A DNA stretch of 64,000 nucleotides from Climacium dendroides (Eukaryota > Streptophyta > Bryopsida > Hypnales > Climaciaceae). The position numbers and the translations under genes were made by a program. How positions within the stretch are numbered: position 1 is the first letter of the stretch; each line of letters opens with the position of its first letter. Location of the stretch: positions 20,685,092-20,749,091 of the forward strand of contig OX467090.1 of the NCBI GenBank assembly GCA_950106755.1, in the 5' to 3' direction. The notes below the pieces were generated by a model, which saw only the letters and a list, made by a program, of their open reading frames with translations, did not search any database and was not told the DNA's origin. Positions 1 to 11,720 of the stretch are shown here, piece by piece.

Positions 1-217
1 TGATATACCACTTTGTCAACTATTAAGTAACCATTTAAAAGACTGACTTGACCTTAATTTAGCATTATTTTATCACTGATCTATTGTCCAAATTAGATTA
101 ACATTAACTTAGCACTTGCAACTCTGTAAAGTTAATGGGGAACTTTGAGATGATAGGCAAAATTTGGATACCATAATGCAAACTACAGTACCGACTTAAA
201 AGAAGAATTGGCCTTAC

Positions 218-2583
218 ATCTTCTTTGTCAGCCATTGCGGTGCAATAACTTCCAAGAACCCAGGTCCAGACAACTCCCGCAACATGCCGTTGAATATACA
301 AATTCGATCCTGTCACCCCATCACTCTTCCTGTCAATTTCTAAACTGATCTCATGATTCACAAGCTGTATCACAAGGTTACAAACCCTTTGCTAATCGAC
401 ATATGAAAATAAATTTCTCATGTAGCTAAAATAACCCTCTCGAACAACTCTCTAGCACCAGGACCACTACAATCACCAGAAAATTTGTCGGAATTAAGCT
501 AATCCATGGTAATTTAATTAATAAAGTCTGTATGGCCATGGTAATCTAATTAACTACGGTAGCAAGAACACCACATGACTAAGGTAGTCGTAAGACCAAA
601 GGGCTAAATCAGTACACTATAGTCCAAATTTACTCTAGTTGAACAGTTGAGTCGCAATACAAAATACTCTAAAACGATTTTGCGCTTGCGTTCTCAACTG
701 ATTTGTTCTTTCGAACTGAATTGTAATATTTAGTTCTCAGGATATGAGCGCACATAAAGCTGTGACAATTAAAATTTGACAAAAATTCAATAACTATGGA
801 GTACCAAGTGCACAGTAAGCCAAGTAATTCCCTACATATTCTATGGTACGCAGTAAAAAGACCTCGGTAATATACTAGAAGCTGTGCAATTGAAGAAGAT
901 ACAATTGTACGAACAACTGAACACCTATCTTAATACAAATTCTTTAATACAGGTCGGTGAGTTACACTCAATTTAATACAAAAAACATAATAAATTCCAA
1001 CAGAATATACCTTGCAGTTCAAGAGCAAGAAACGTAACAGAAGAGTACCTCTATCATCCGGACCACCGACACGTGACCTCGACTGCGAGCCAAGTCTAAT
1101 GGCGTGAGTGAGTCATCATTCACAGCCAACGGATCAGCTGCACCACAAAGATACCTCATGTGAGGAACAAAAAAAAGTCATACATGCAACCGATTTCCAT
1201 CTACAAGGACAATTGAATAGTTACAGGGGCTGCCACCATACCACCACGGGATAAAAGGAGGAGTACTGTCTTGTCAAGGCCGCGCTTGGCTGCATGGTGA
1301 AGAGGAAAACCTCCAAAACCTCCTGCATTGAGAATACATCCAATCACCCACCTCAATCCAGGTTGCAACTACTTTGAAAAGTCATTTTACCTTTGCCAAA
1401 AATGTGTAAGGAAAAGATATCCTCAAACAAGAAGCAGCTACGCTAAGAGAGGCTCCGTCTCTGTAGAACTAGCTTCGCTTTTAGAGTAAGGTCCTATTCA
1501 AACTTCCTCACATGTAGATTCTATTGATGCAAAGCCTCCTTCCCTTCAGTCCAGATCCATAACATTCTCGAGAATTTGCCTCGAAAACAAACCAACAGGA
1601 AAGGAGTCCAGATTTTTTTTGTATTAGATAATTCGTTAAGGACTGAGACTCTGGGAGGTCCAAGATTGTTATCAGACATAATCTTTTCCTCAAGACTAAA
1701 ATCAGGACCGTCATCTCTTGGAGAACTCGGTCCTTCGAGAGCACGGGGCGGACAATGGTTATGACTCTAGACCTTCCTCTTTTCCAATTACAATACACCA
1801 TACGGCAATGAGAGCACCAAGAGAGATTTATGTGCAAAATCTTTTCCAATCACACTGCACCATTTGGCAATGAAACGCAGCAAGAGAGGGTTATGTGAAC
1901 AGTTTGAGCTCATCCCAGGTAGGAGGTACCAAAAAGGTACAGGAAGAAGACAGGCTCTCCAGTAAATGTCCAAAAAAATATAAATCATTTTTCTTTTCTT
2001 TTCTTGGTTTCCATCTAGAGTGCAAAAAGATGAATTCTCACAGCTACTAAAGGGAGTTACGAATGCCTACCAGGCCGATAAGCGTTTAGATTGGCTCCAA
2101 GATTGAGAAGCGTCAAGACCATCTCAAACAAGTCACCTCGTGTGCAAGCAAGAATGAGCGGTGTGCGTCCTTCTTTATCCAGAAACTGCAACACAAGGAA
2201 ATACCATGAGCCAGAAGGACCAAGAGACTCAAACTGGAGCTACTACATTCGAGTGGGTCACGAAGGGGCTTTCTTTACATCAGTTTTGTTTCTTTTTTAA
2301 CCAATACATGCAATGTTCTTGTGAAATAAACTTTGGCTCCATCTGAATTATGAATTTCACAACATGATCAATCAAACTGGTCGTCTTAAAACCAAGAAAT
2401 GGCAATTTTATGGCATCTTTCACACCCTACAAACTCTGAAACCCGACAGAAACATGCCAAACTCAGCCTAAGAATTCTTACCTCCAAGGAGGCTCCATCA
2501 CGTCGAAGGGCTTTGACAGCGTTATGATTTCCATTCTGCACAGCCTGGTAAAGCTGCTCCTCTTTGCTTGTACTATTGCCCAT
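218..2583 (-). CDS. XBAT35: XBAT34/35-type ankyrin-repeat E3 ubiquitin ligase, N-terminal part
   Basis: Five exons are readable: 2583-2482, 2185-2071, 1322-1242, 1137-1049 and 309-218. All have GT donors and AG acceptors and join in frame. The start MGNSTSKEEQLYQAV carries a Gly2 typical of N-myristoylation and matches the start of Arabidopsis XBAT34/35. Ankyrin repeats follow, with KEGRTPLILACTRGDLF, PLHHAAKRGLDKTVLLLL and DSLTPLDLARSRGHVSVV. Exon 5 encodes the conserved GPGFLEVIAPQWLTKK block just after the ankyrin region. The gene runs past position 1, so the C-terminal RING finger that would give E3 activity is not visible. In Arabidopsis XBAT35 takes part in ethylene responses and immune-related turnover (known of the family). 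The function here is inferred from similarity; the assignment is strong but the paralogue (34 or 35) cannot be decided. Confidence 0.85.
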
Positions 2584-3154
2584 GCCCGCTTCTTCACCTT
2601 GCCAAGATCTAGACTCTGCAAATCCGCCAAGACTAAATTTAGTAAACAAAACACACAGCCTCGCGCAGAATCTCACAAAGAAGTAAAAAAATGTTTAGTA
2701 CTTCCGTACGTGATTCATGCAAAGCATCTTTTACAGGACTTCCTTTAAATTAAGAGTTCGCAAACCCTAAATTACATCGATTTCATGTTTGCAGCCGAAG
2801 CACGACCATACAACCAAAACCTCCATCAAACGATCATCCGCAACCACAAAACTTACTTTCAAAATCAATACTACGCCATTCCAGAATTCTCAAAAAAAAT
2901 CGTCCAAAATTCCACTCACCACGGACACAAGAAAATTCCCCTGCAACAGCATCCCCAAACCATTCATATCCCAACCCTAACCCCTCCCCAACCAAATCCC
3001 AAACTCCAACTCCAAACCCCAAACAAAATTCCACCAAACACCACCTCAATAACGCCGATCAAATTCTCCCGACGCTCCGAACTCGTCCTGCTTCTCCACC
3101 TCCCAACCAAAACCTCCAAATCCAAGAACCAAACCTCCGCTCCACGTAATCTCC

Positions 3155-3180
3155 CCCCTCCCCTCCCCTCCCCTCCCCTG
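3155..3180. repeat. CCCCT-type pyrimidine microsatellite
   Basis: A short run of (CCCCT)n-like pentamers lies about 0.6 kb upstream of the XBAT35-like start codon. It sits in a C-rich stretch (about 2900-3200) that is probably promoter or leader DNA of that gene. The open frames across it have no recognisable domain. Confidence 0.6.
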
Positions 3181-3249
3181 CACCAACAATTCTCCAGCAA
3201 AAACTCTCCAGCAATTCTTCCACAATATCACAAACTTAGCACGGAGTAA

Positions 3250-3640
3250 GATCGACGCGCATCGAAATTAGAGGAATCTTGGGAAGCTGGTCCGGTTTGG
3301 AAGCTCTGTCGGTCCAGTTCTGAAGAAGAACTCGAGGATGCTGGATGCAATTGAAGATGAAGGTCGACTTAAAGTGGGAATTTGTATGGAATTGTCCGGA
3401 CGAGGAGTACACAGCTACAGTTGATCCAACGACAGGTCATGATGCAGATTCACAGACATGGCGGAGGACGACTGGGACGACGACGACGAAGACGACGAAG
3501 GCGACGGGTACTCATGAGGAAGCAAGGGTACGGAAACTGCTCGCACGCGGCTGTCGGTGACCGTGGCCATAGATGTCGGGCTTATCATGGGTACGCTGCT
3601 TGTGGCGTGGCACGCACTCGGAGGTTACGTACCAACCGTG
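3250..3640 (+). other. GC-rich, coding-like island of unknown identity
   Basis: This stretch is clearly richer in G and C than its surroundings. Short plus-strand frames look protein-like, for example MLDAIEDEGRLKVG from about 3339 and an acidic frame MAEDDWDDDDEDDEG from about 3458. They are in different phases and end quickly. I do not recognise a family. It could be a decayed gene fragment or an exon of an unplaced gene. No function is assigned. Confidence 0.3.
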
Positions 3641-3649
3641 GGTAACCAC

Positions 3650-3879
3650 TTAACCCTTGAAGGACGGACTAGTGACCGTGGAAATCATCCCTTTGGGGTA
3701 CCGCGTGCATCATTAGCTTACAAAACTGCAATAGCACTCACTCGAAGTCAAACTACTGTAGAAGACTTCCCCTTTTCATAACAAAAGTATGAAGATGAAT
3801 AGTTGCACTTCTATCCTACTGGAAGGATTCTATATCATCCATCAAACACCAAATGTCCTCGTCGACGTTGAAGGGTTAA
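3650..3879. mobile_element. TTAA-flanked MITE, short subfamily
   Basis: About 230 bp bounded by TTAA on both sides. The left end reads TTAACCCTTGAAGG and the right end GTTGAAGGGTTAA, an imperfect inverted pair. The internal GATGAATAGTTGCACTT segment recurs in the copies near 32.7, 43.1-43.8 and 52.0 kb. No coding capacity is seen. The TTAA flanks and CCCT-starting ends resemble piggyBac-type insertions, but no transposase is present in the window. Confidence 0.7.
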
Positions 3880-4454
3880 TTTTGGAATATGGCCTCTGCA
3901 ACCAGCGCACATGTTCTGAACCCCTCGACAGTAGCCATCCACCTGGTCATGTGGCAAGGCGTCAATGGCTACGATCAAGGGGATTTTAGGACTATAAGGT
4001 GTGGCATTGTGGCTACACACATGCGGCTTCCACCATGCCCTACTAAGCCAAGTGAATCCTAGGAGTTTAGGGAATTTTGACATTTTTTTTCCAACCTCCA
4101 CCTTCATCTTCTTTTGAGTTTGAATTGTATTTTGTGTGTGTTCATTTAGATTGTGGACAAGAATTGCACCTCTCCCAATCGGGTTTTTTTTTTCCCGAAG
4201 AGTAGTTGAGATTGTAGCCAACACATTGTAAACATGGTGAACCACACTTTTCTTGTTTTATTTGCATTTCTAGTGGTATTGTTGACTTTCAATAGTTGTA
4301 GTTGTCGTCTTGTAGTGTCCATTGTTCCACTTGATATTGTGAGAGGTCCCATTGTATGATGTTTGCTACCATGGCGTGGAAGCAACGGTTTCCATGTCAC
4401 ATGTGGTGTGTTGAGCCACATTAATACATCCACCACAATGTTGTAGAAGCTGAT

Positions 4455-5616
4455 GTGCGGCATACATCTTCACAAATGTTGGATATGAGGTATTGGCAAA
4501 CTTATTATATGGATTATTTAGTGTTTGAGGCTTTAGTGGATTTATTAACACCCTTCTTGTATCCCACAACTATTAGATTTGTAAGACCACCTATTCTGAT
4601 TAGAAAACAAGATAAACTTGCTTTGTATTGTTTAGTACATGGTATAAGTTGTGCTAGAATGCACAACTTTTATGGATGCGGTGAGTCCTCTATTCGCAAG
4701 TACACTATGATTGTATGCCGTGAATTAGGGATTGTAGAAGAAGGTTTATTCTTTTAATTCATTCACACGCCTTATGGCGATCGCCTATCATAGAAAATTA
4801 TAAAAAGTTTCATGGACATTACTAAATACCAAACATAGCAAGTGCAATTGACGACACTCATATCCCTTTGTCGTATAGGCCAAGTACATGATACACTCCC
4901 ATGCCCCAAGATTTTTTTAATCCAAAAAAAATTTCATAGCATTGTTTTACAAGGAGTATGTGATACAAATAGGATGTTCTGAAATGTATATGCAGGCCAT
5001 TAGAGGTGTACATGATGTTGGACAATTTGTTGTGACTTCCCTTATTGCACAATTGAATACAAGACAAATTCTAACAATGCCGGTCATCTACTTGGATGAA
5101 ATGGACATTAGACCATATCTGATTGGTGACACTACTTACTTGAGTAGTCTGTATATGCTTAGGAATTTCAAACCGGGAAATTCAACTATGGTGGATCAAA
5201 TTAGGTATGTTTTTTTTTTCTTCCCATTCTTTTGTTTAAAATGTTCAAGGATATTCATTTCTAGTGCATCCCTATTTAAAATATTTTGTGGTTTGTCTAG
5301 GTTCAACTCCTTCATTAATAGTGTTAGAGTAGTTATTGAATAGGCATTTGGGACTTTAAAAAATCATTGGCGCATTCTTAAAAGGTTCAACATGTCAGTC
5401 AACAAGATCATTCTTGTTACCTTAGCTTGCTGTGTTTTACACAACCATTGTGAGTTGAAAAGGCAACGAGTGCCTCTACCTATAGATGCTAGACTTCAAA
5501 ATGACCCTTATGTTGAGTCCCATGTTGGAAGAATACAACTTCCTCGTGCGCAGTTGACAAAAGAGGCCATGAGAGAGATTTTATTTCAATCGTGGGTGGA
5601 ACATAATTCATTGTGA
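4455..5616 (+). pseudogene. Degraded PIF/Harbinger (HARBI1-like) transposase
   Basis: Pieces of a HARBI1-like nuclease appear in order. The N-terminal part has the pattern LALYCLVHGISCARM then GCGESSIRKYTMIVC (4600-4725). A shifted middle part has AIDDTHIPLSYRPST (about 4850-4890). Next comes DIRPYLIGDTTYLSSLYML (from about 5104), then a retained GT-AG intron (about 5203-5300). After it, RVVIE-stop-AFGTLKNHWRILKRF replaces the usual family arginine with TAG. A C-terminal block ends near 5616. Several frameshifts and stops show that it cannot make a working enzyme. In the family this protein is the DDE transposase that partners a Myb-like protein. Terminal repeats and target-site duplications were not found. 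Confidence 0.85.
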
Positions 5617-5639
5617 TTTACATATTCATATGCAAACTA

Positions 5640-6530
5640 GGACAAATTATAGCTTGTCGGGTGTGGAATTTATATAAGACTCGTCCATTGTTGGTTCATT
5701 CAAGTATTTGAAAATCATAATAAAGTACTAATAACAATTTCTAATCCTTATATTGAAGGCATTGTGTGTCTAAAGCTTTTACAAATGTGTTCAATTCATT
5801 GATCGATTATTTAATTATTTTGAAACATAAAAAAGATAATCTACATTTGAAAATTGAAATGAAATAGTAGAGTTTTAAAAAATGATTGATTATGATATTT
5901 CTTTTGAAGATTATGTAAAAGGGTGTTTCTTTGCAAATTTTGATTTTCTAGTTTTTAGTGTTCTACATTATATTTTATTAAAAATTAATTTATTTCAAAA
6001 ATATACATAAACAATTATAGAAATTCTTTATAAAACTTCCTGAAAAAATTAAGAATACATTTGTATAAGCCAAAAATTGATTTCAGTTTTTTATGTTATG
6101 CCATGTGTTCTCATAATATTCGATGACCAATTCTTTAGATTTGATATGTGAAATGAGGAATGGAAAACTTAAAAACATTTATACAATTTTAGAACCCTAA
6201 TGATCAAACTTTACTATGGTTTAAACCATAACTTTTTTTGTGGTTTTTTATTTTTATTTTTCAATATAGTCTCTTACATCTCTACCTACAATTTCTATAC
6301 TAATGATAAAAAAGTGCACATGTTTATGAAAATGTTATTTCCGTGTTCGATTCAGATTACACTCCGTAGTGATCAAAATAGGTCTTAGACAACAAAGGGT
6401 GAAATGCCCCCTATAGGTTCAACTTCAGAAGTTTGTTACTAATTCCATCAAGATCCAAAAAATATGAAACATTGTAGAGATGCCAATTCCATTGTAGTTT
6501 TCTTTAAAAATTTAGTAAAATTTCTTTAAA
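5640..6530. other. AT-rich intergenic DNA
   Basis: No gene is visible. The last 130 bases (about 6395-6530) match a repeat segment near 44060-44170 (both contain GATGCCAATTCCATT). That repeat copy is cut short where the CACTA-like element begins. Confidence 0.5.
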
Positions 6531-7078
6531 CACTACAAGAAAATAGCGTTCAAATTGACATATAGTGTCCGAATTGACAGAAAAATGTCCAAATTGACAC
6601 AAAATGATAGCATTCCCTTATAAGTGAAAGGATTTTAGGTCCTTTGAAGAGGTAGTCAGCTCTGAAATGGTAGCTTGAATAAATTACTAGATTAGGCTTC
6701 CATTCATATCATACCTAGTATATATAGAAGACCTCAGAACCACAATAGCATTTCTCAACAATTGAACAGAACAAAATTTTGCATCAACTAAATAAATATA
6801 GGAGCATCAAGTAAAATATATGTTGAAGCACATCACAACCTTGAATCCAAAAACCAGTGAACATGAAATTAAACCATGATGTGAAAGAAACAAATTGCCA
6901 AACAAATTGTATAATGTAACGTGCAGAACAAATTACTACAAGAAAACAACGTCCGTGACATTGATATGTCTGAATTGACAAATAATGTCCGAATTGATAG
7001 AAAAATGTCCAAATTGACAAAAAATTGACAAAAAACCCCCGTCCTAATTGACAAAAATGATAGCATTCCTTTGTAGTG
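6531..7078. mobile_element. Small CACTA-like (En/Spm) non-autonomous element
   Basis: The left end reads CACTACAAGAAAA, the classic CACTA terminus of plants. The right end reads CCTTTGTAGTG, its inverted counterpart over about ten bases. Inside, near both ends, GTCC(G/A)AATTGACA is repeated several times, like the subterminal repeats that bind CACTA transposase. A second inner CTACAAGAAAA block lies near 6937. No clean 3-bp target duplication is seen and there is no coding region. The termini support the call; the exact borders are less certain. Confidence 0.6.
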
Positions 7079-7204
7079 AATTCTTTTAACAATCATATAT
7101 CCTACACTCGAAATGGAAGTGGCTACTGCCTCAATTACGGAATATAGAAAACCAATCTCATATCCAAATATTTCTTGATCCAAGTACCATAGGAAATTAA
7201 ATCA

Positions 7205-7640
7205 CTCCACCATTCAATATGAAATTGGATCTAAATGAACCAATCCATATGAAATTGATTTGAAATTAAATCAACTACCATTCAATATGAAATTGAACCT
7301 AAACAAACTAATCCATATGAAATTGATTTGAAATTAAATCAACTACCATTCAATATGAAATTGAACCTAAACAAACTAATCCATATGAAATTGACATGAA
7401 GCCAAAAAAAAATATATGTGTGTTTGAAATGAAATGAACCATTGAATATGAAATGGAAATGATAGTAGCCATTCAACATGAAATTTAAAGGCAATCAACC
7501 ATTGATTATAAAATTGAAATAAAATTAGTCAGTCAATATGAATTGAAATGAAATCATCCATTCAATATGGAAATTGAAATGAAATCATCCATTCAATATG
7601 GAAATTGAAATGAAATCATCCATTCAATATGGAAATGCAA
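7205..7640. repeat. Tandem repeat array with a CATTCAATATGAAATTG core
   Basis: Units of about 70 bp holding CCATTCAATATGAAATTG are repeated three times. They pass into shorter units of about 30 bp (CATCCATTCAATATGGAAATT, repeated three times). No gene overlaps the array. Confidence 0.75.
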
Positions 7641-9880
7641 TGGGACTTAGGTAACCAAAGGATAACTACAAATTGGAAAAAAATTTCATTCAAATAAAGA
7701 AATGAAGTACAATGAAACAAATGCCCACTATGCAAAGGTCAGATGAAGCAGAAATTAAATCATTTTTGAAAAAAATGTGACACTTGTCATCTTGTGAATG
7801 CTCTGAGGTGACATGGCCCCTTGAGAATCTGAGGTGGACACTCAGACCTCCACGTACACTGTTGAGAGCGGCAATTTTTCCCAGAAGTTGAGGATGTAAT
7901 TTCTAACTGAGAGCAAAGGAAGCTGCCTGTATGAAGACTTCTTTCCACGGAATCTTTTGCCTTCATCTTCCGGGAAAGAAATTGTGGATCCCTTATTTCT
8001 TTGTCTTTGAAACTTAATTTGAAGCATACAGTCAGCTATCTTTCACACTGTTTCATCTTATTAGTGAGGGCACAAAATTAGTGTTGCAAAACAAAATGCA
8101 GAAAAAATAATTTTGAAAAGTTTAAATTGGAATTATTTTTAATAATAACAACTAGGGCTTTGCGTTGCTACACATAAGCGTTGATGATTTAGCTTATATA
8201 TCAAAAGATATGATTTTCAAAAAATATTGTAACCTATTTTGGGCATGATTCTCAGTGGTAGTCAAACCCTGAATTAATAATAGATCTAAAAATGCTAGCA
8301 TTCAAAAAGCCTTCGAGATAAAGAATTTAGTGCCAATTTTTTGCTAGAGGAAATATTATTGAGCATTTATAGACACAACAAAGTGTAATAATTCATCCAC
8401 ATATTGACACTAATTAAACTTCATTCATCACACATTCATCCAAATTCAAGACGAGGGGCTTGGACTATTCAAACTCTCACACTACTTGAATTAACTTTGG
8501 TAATAATATGATTTTGAATTTTTGAAAACATAAGACAATTTCTAGTTCAAAAATGGCATGGAGATTGAAAATCCAAGAAAAATGGTGACCCAATCTTGTG
8601 TTCCTCGGTGTAGGTTCTTTTGAGACATAGTTAAAGCCAATCATTCCGTTAGACTTTCATTTTAGCCAACAAAGTCCCAAAACCCACTAGCCCCTCGATA
8701 CATTGACTAAATCACATCTACGGTGTAGGTTCTTTTGAGACATAGTTAAAGCCAATCATTCCGTTAGACTTTCACTTTAGCCAACAAAGCCCCAAAGCCC
8801 ACTAGCCCCTTGATACATTGACTAAATCACATCTACACATTTGGTATGGTTTGCAAAAGTCTTCCATATGATGGAGTCAAATATTCTAAATACCTCCCTA
8901 AGTTAGATAAGATTCGAGCTCCTTTCATGTTTTGTGTAGAAAGATTGCCATAAAATTGAATATTTTTGGTATTCGTTTTGTACCCTAGCTGATAGTATGA
9001 CTTAATATAGTTTCATTGCTATCTGAGGAATGCAAATCTTATCATTGTTGATTTTTGACTCTTACTAAAATAAAGAATGTTGGTTTATGAGGAATGGTTT
9101 TAATTCAAGTCAGTAAAGTAATTTCTTTGCCTTCTTCTCTTTACCCCTCATGGAATGCTCTTCAAGTTTTGATTGTTTGAGCAATACATGAATATATTCA
9201 AGTGTCTTAAATAATAGATGGTCCAAATTGAATTGCTAAATCTATAATCTATGAAGAATTCATTAGTAGAAACATAGTCCATATAGACCAAGAAAAGACC
9301 TCTATGACATAGAGTTGTTTAGCAATGAGGTAGAAGTCCCATGTGTATCCTTGAAAGCTCACAAATTCCATCACCTTTGAGATCCTTAGATTAATCTTGA
9401 AAACCTCCTAAAACACCACTTTTTATTACTATGTCTAATTACTATTATTAAACTAGTTGAGTTCTCAAATTTTTTTGTTGGTAAGTGAATGGAGATTTGG
9501 GTTAACCAATGTGAGATGATGGTTTTGGGTCAATAGCGCATTTGTGGGTGCCCACTTTATCTAAAATTCATCATTTTGTGCAAAGGAATTGCTCCAAAAT
9601 GTATACTAACAGGAACAAAAATATTAGTAATAAATATATCAAGGTAGGAGGTCCACAAATCAAAGTGCATGTTTAACAGTTGAAACTAAATTTGGAGAGG
9701 TGAAACTTCTTGAAATATTTATCAATAAATTTTCCTTGAAAGATAAATGGAATTGGCATCTAACCCACTCAAGTCGTTTAATATTTAATTTTTGGAGTTT
9801 TGCGGAATTAAGATAGAAGCACCCATAATCAATCGAATAAGCAATTGTGGACATGATGTGGAGTACAATAAGTCAAAGGA
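7641..9880. other. AT-rich intergenic DNA
   Basis: No gene supported. It contains the 115-bp duplication listed separately. Open frames here are short and show no domain. Confidence 0.5.
8606..8835. repeat. 115-bp direct tandem duplication
   Basis: Two nearly identical 115-bp units, each starting CGGTGTAGGTTCTTTTGAGA, lie head to tail with only a few differences. The close match suggests a recent local duplication. Confidence 0.85.
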
Positions 9881-9884
9881 AATA

Positions 9885-10620
9885 TTTCCCAAGGTGCAAA
9901 GATAGAAATGAGGGGGATTGCCAAAATTTGGTAATTTTATCACTTGAATTGAAATTACTATGAATTTTGGAAGGCTAAAGTTGATTTGGACCCATATTCA
10001 ATGTGTAGACTATTCCCAAATCCCTCATTTCTTTACTAGGATGGAAGTAGGGCAACCTTGTTGGTCTCCACGAGGTCCAAGCATGGGATTCATATTCCAA
10101 CCTCCTTGAACGTCACAACGTCACAACAGGGCATTATCCCGGGGGCGGCCGTGAGAGGCTTCACAACCTCTCTCCATCTTTAGCCGTGGGTCCCTTGCTC
10201 TTGTCAACCGTCGCTCCACTCTGTCATTGTTAGTTTTGTGAGTCTATCCCCGCCAAACCACTTGTGGCTAGTATTTTTTCTCTCCTTTTTGCAATGAAAT
10301 CCCGTTTCATTTGTTTCAAAAACAAAACAAAACACCCATTTTAGAGACTACTTTCTTGTTCACTTCGGCACACCAAACCAAGCAGATGTGTCATGAAAAG
10401 AATGGAAGAATTGATGATTGGAAATCAAGAATTTACGTTTGGAAATTAGTGCCACCCTCTCTTGAATTTCAGACCTCTATTGAGTGCAGATCAGGCTGTT
10501 TCAGACCCCTATTGATTGCTGATGAGGCTGTTTCAGACCCCCTATTGAGTGCAGATCAGGCTGTTTCAGACCCCTATTGATTGCTGATCAGGCTGTGACT
10601 GGTGATGGGTGGTTCTACCT
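9885..10620. repeat. Dispersed repeat, copy A (inverse of copy near 40.6-40.95 kb)
   Basis: The outer parts (9885-10030 and 10325-10600) match 40650-40945 in reverse orientation. Shared strings include ATGTGTCATGAAAAGAATGG and TCAATTCTTCCATTC in complement. Copy A carries an extra block of about 290 bp (10031-10325) that copy B lacks. It also has an expanded array of about 41-bp units (10467-10593) where copy B has one. No coding function is seen. Confidence 0.75.
10031..10325 (+). mobile_element. Possible short retroposon inserted in repeat copy A
   Basis: This GC-richer block is absent from the inverted copy near 40.8 kb. It ends in an A-rich tail (AAAAACAAAACAAAAC), which suggests a SINE-like insertion. 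Pol III box motifs are not convincing, and no target-site duplication was confirmed. Confidence 0.35.
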
Positions 10621-10739
10621 TCAGTTAGTTACTGAATTCGAGGAGGTGGGCGATTAGCCAGACTACCTTATCGACTTGTCAGAGATTTGAAGTAACTTAC
10701 AGGATCAAAGATTCAAAGTACTCTACTTGCACAAGACGT

Positions 10740-11434
10740 ACGTACAGCAGTGAAGATACTGTATGCAATCCGAACTGTACACAGCCTCGAGAGCCTGTTT
10801 CATTTGATATATTGATGAGATCATCGAAGAGTTTGCATCGAGGTATGAAAACTTTGTGTTCCATCCCCAAAGAATGATCATCACAGAGAACGTTAGCTTT
10901 CCAGCATTCTCCACAACAAATCCTGTGGTTAACGTCGTCACATTCCTGTGCCCTTGAGAAAATCCAGCAACTGGGCTAGCTTCGCCCAAACACTTCTCCA
11001 CCATAGCTCGTCTCCACGTCGATCCCCGAGCTTCTTATCAGGGTTAGTGACGACGAGGGTGTACACCAGATCGGTGTTCAAGGTCGTCCCCTGAGGCGGG
11101 ACGTTGAACGTCTTGTCAATGGAGAATGTTGGCGAGTGAATGGGACGAAGGACTAACGTTGGGACTAATTGACTAACCATATGATGAGGGCGGCGAGGCC
11201 GAGGAGGAAGAGGAGGGTGAAGAGTAGAGAGCACAACGTGCTGAAAAGGGTGCAGCAGCAACAAGAGAGAAGGGAGCCGTGGTTGCGAGGCTTTTTGGAA
11301 GTGGAGGGAGGAGGCAGGACGGCGGAAGGTTTGGGGTACATGAGTTGCGTGATATGGAGGGGAGTGGGCTCCGTGGGGTACACTTGGGAAGTGGATTGGG
11401 AGGTGGATAACATTCTTCCGCTGGGGGACGCCAT
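10740..11434 (-). pseudogene. Frameshifted LEA2 / NHL (NDR1-HIN1-like) protein
   Basis: From the ATG at 11434 the frame gives a Pro/Ser-rich cytosolic head, a Cys cluster (SCCCCTLFSTLCS) and a membrane span ending FLLGLAALIIWLVN, then TAG. The next frame continues with LVLRPIHSPTFSIDKTFNV and LNTDLVYTLVVTNPDKK, the first strands of a LEA2 domain. The third frame continues with FSQGHRNVTTLTTGFVV. So at least two frame changes break one LEA2/NHL protein. Genes of this family normally lack introns, and the first gap is too short to be one. Triplicated TTAGTC at the first break suggests a small duplication. Family members are plasma-membrane proteins of defence and stress. Sequencing error is the main alternative. 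Confidence 0.7.
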
Positions 11435-11442
11435 AGCCTAAG

Positions 11443-11720
11443 CTGAGCTTCAAAATGAACCACGAATTCTTCAAGAGGATCTGTCGATTGATCGGGAAAG
11501 GGGAGTCTTAGCTTCGAAATCAACCATGAATTCTTCGCAAGGATCTGTCGATTGATCTGTCGATTAGTCGAGAAAGGGGAGTCTTAGCTTCGAAATGAAC
11601 CACGAATTCTTCGCAAGGATCTGTTGATTAGTCGAGAAAGGGGAGTCTGAGCTTCGAAATTAACCGCAAGGATCTGTCGGTTGAGCTGTCGATTGAGCTA
11701 TCGATTGATTGAGAAAGGGA
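11443..11720. repeat. Tandem repeat of about 70-80 bp upstream of the LEA2 relic
   Basis: Four degenerate units share AAGGATCTGTCGATTGAT, GAGAAAGGGGAGTCT and AGCTTCGAAAT. They lie immediately 5' of the LEA2 start on the minus strand, so they fill its leader or core promoter. Confidence 0.8.

Noticed and set aside
2785..3249. 154-codon open frame on the plus strand
   Set aside because: It is Pro/Thr/Lys-rich from C- and A-rich low-complexity DNA, has no domain, and lies in the 5' flank of the XBAT35-like gene.
7205..7640. CRISPR-like regular repeats
   Set aside because: Units are directly adjacent without unique spacers and the context is a plant nuclear genome; it is an ordinary tandem array.
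10938..11474. 178-codon minus-strand frame as a complete LEA2 protein
   Set aside because: Its first half is out of frame with the conserved Cys-rich membrane anchor, and it stops before the rest of the LEA2 domain.
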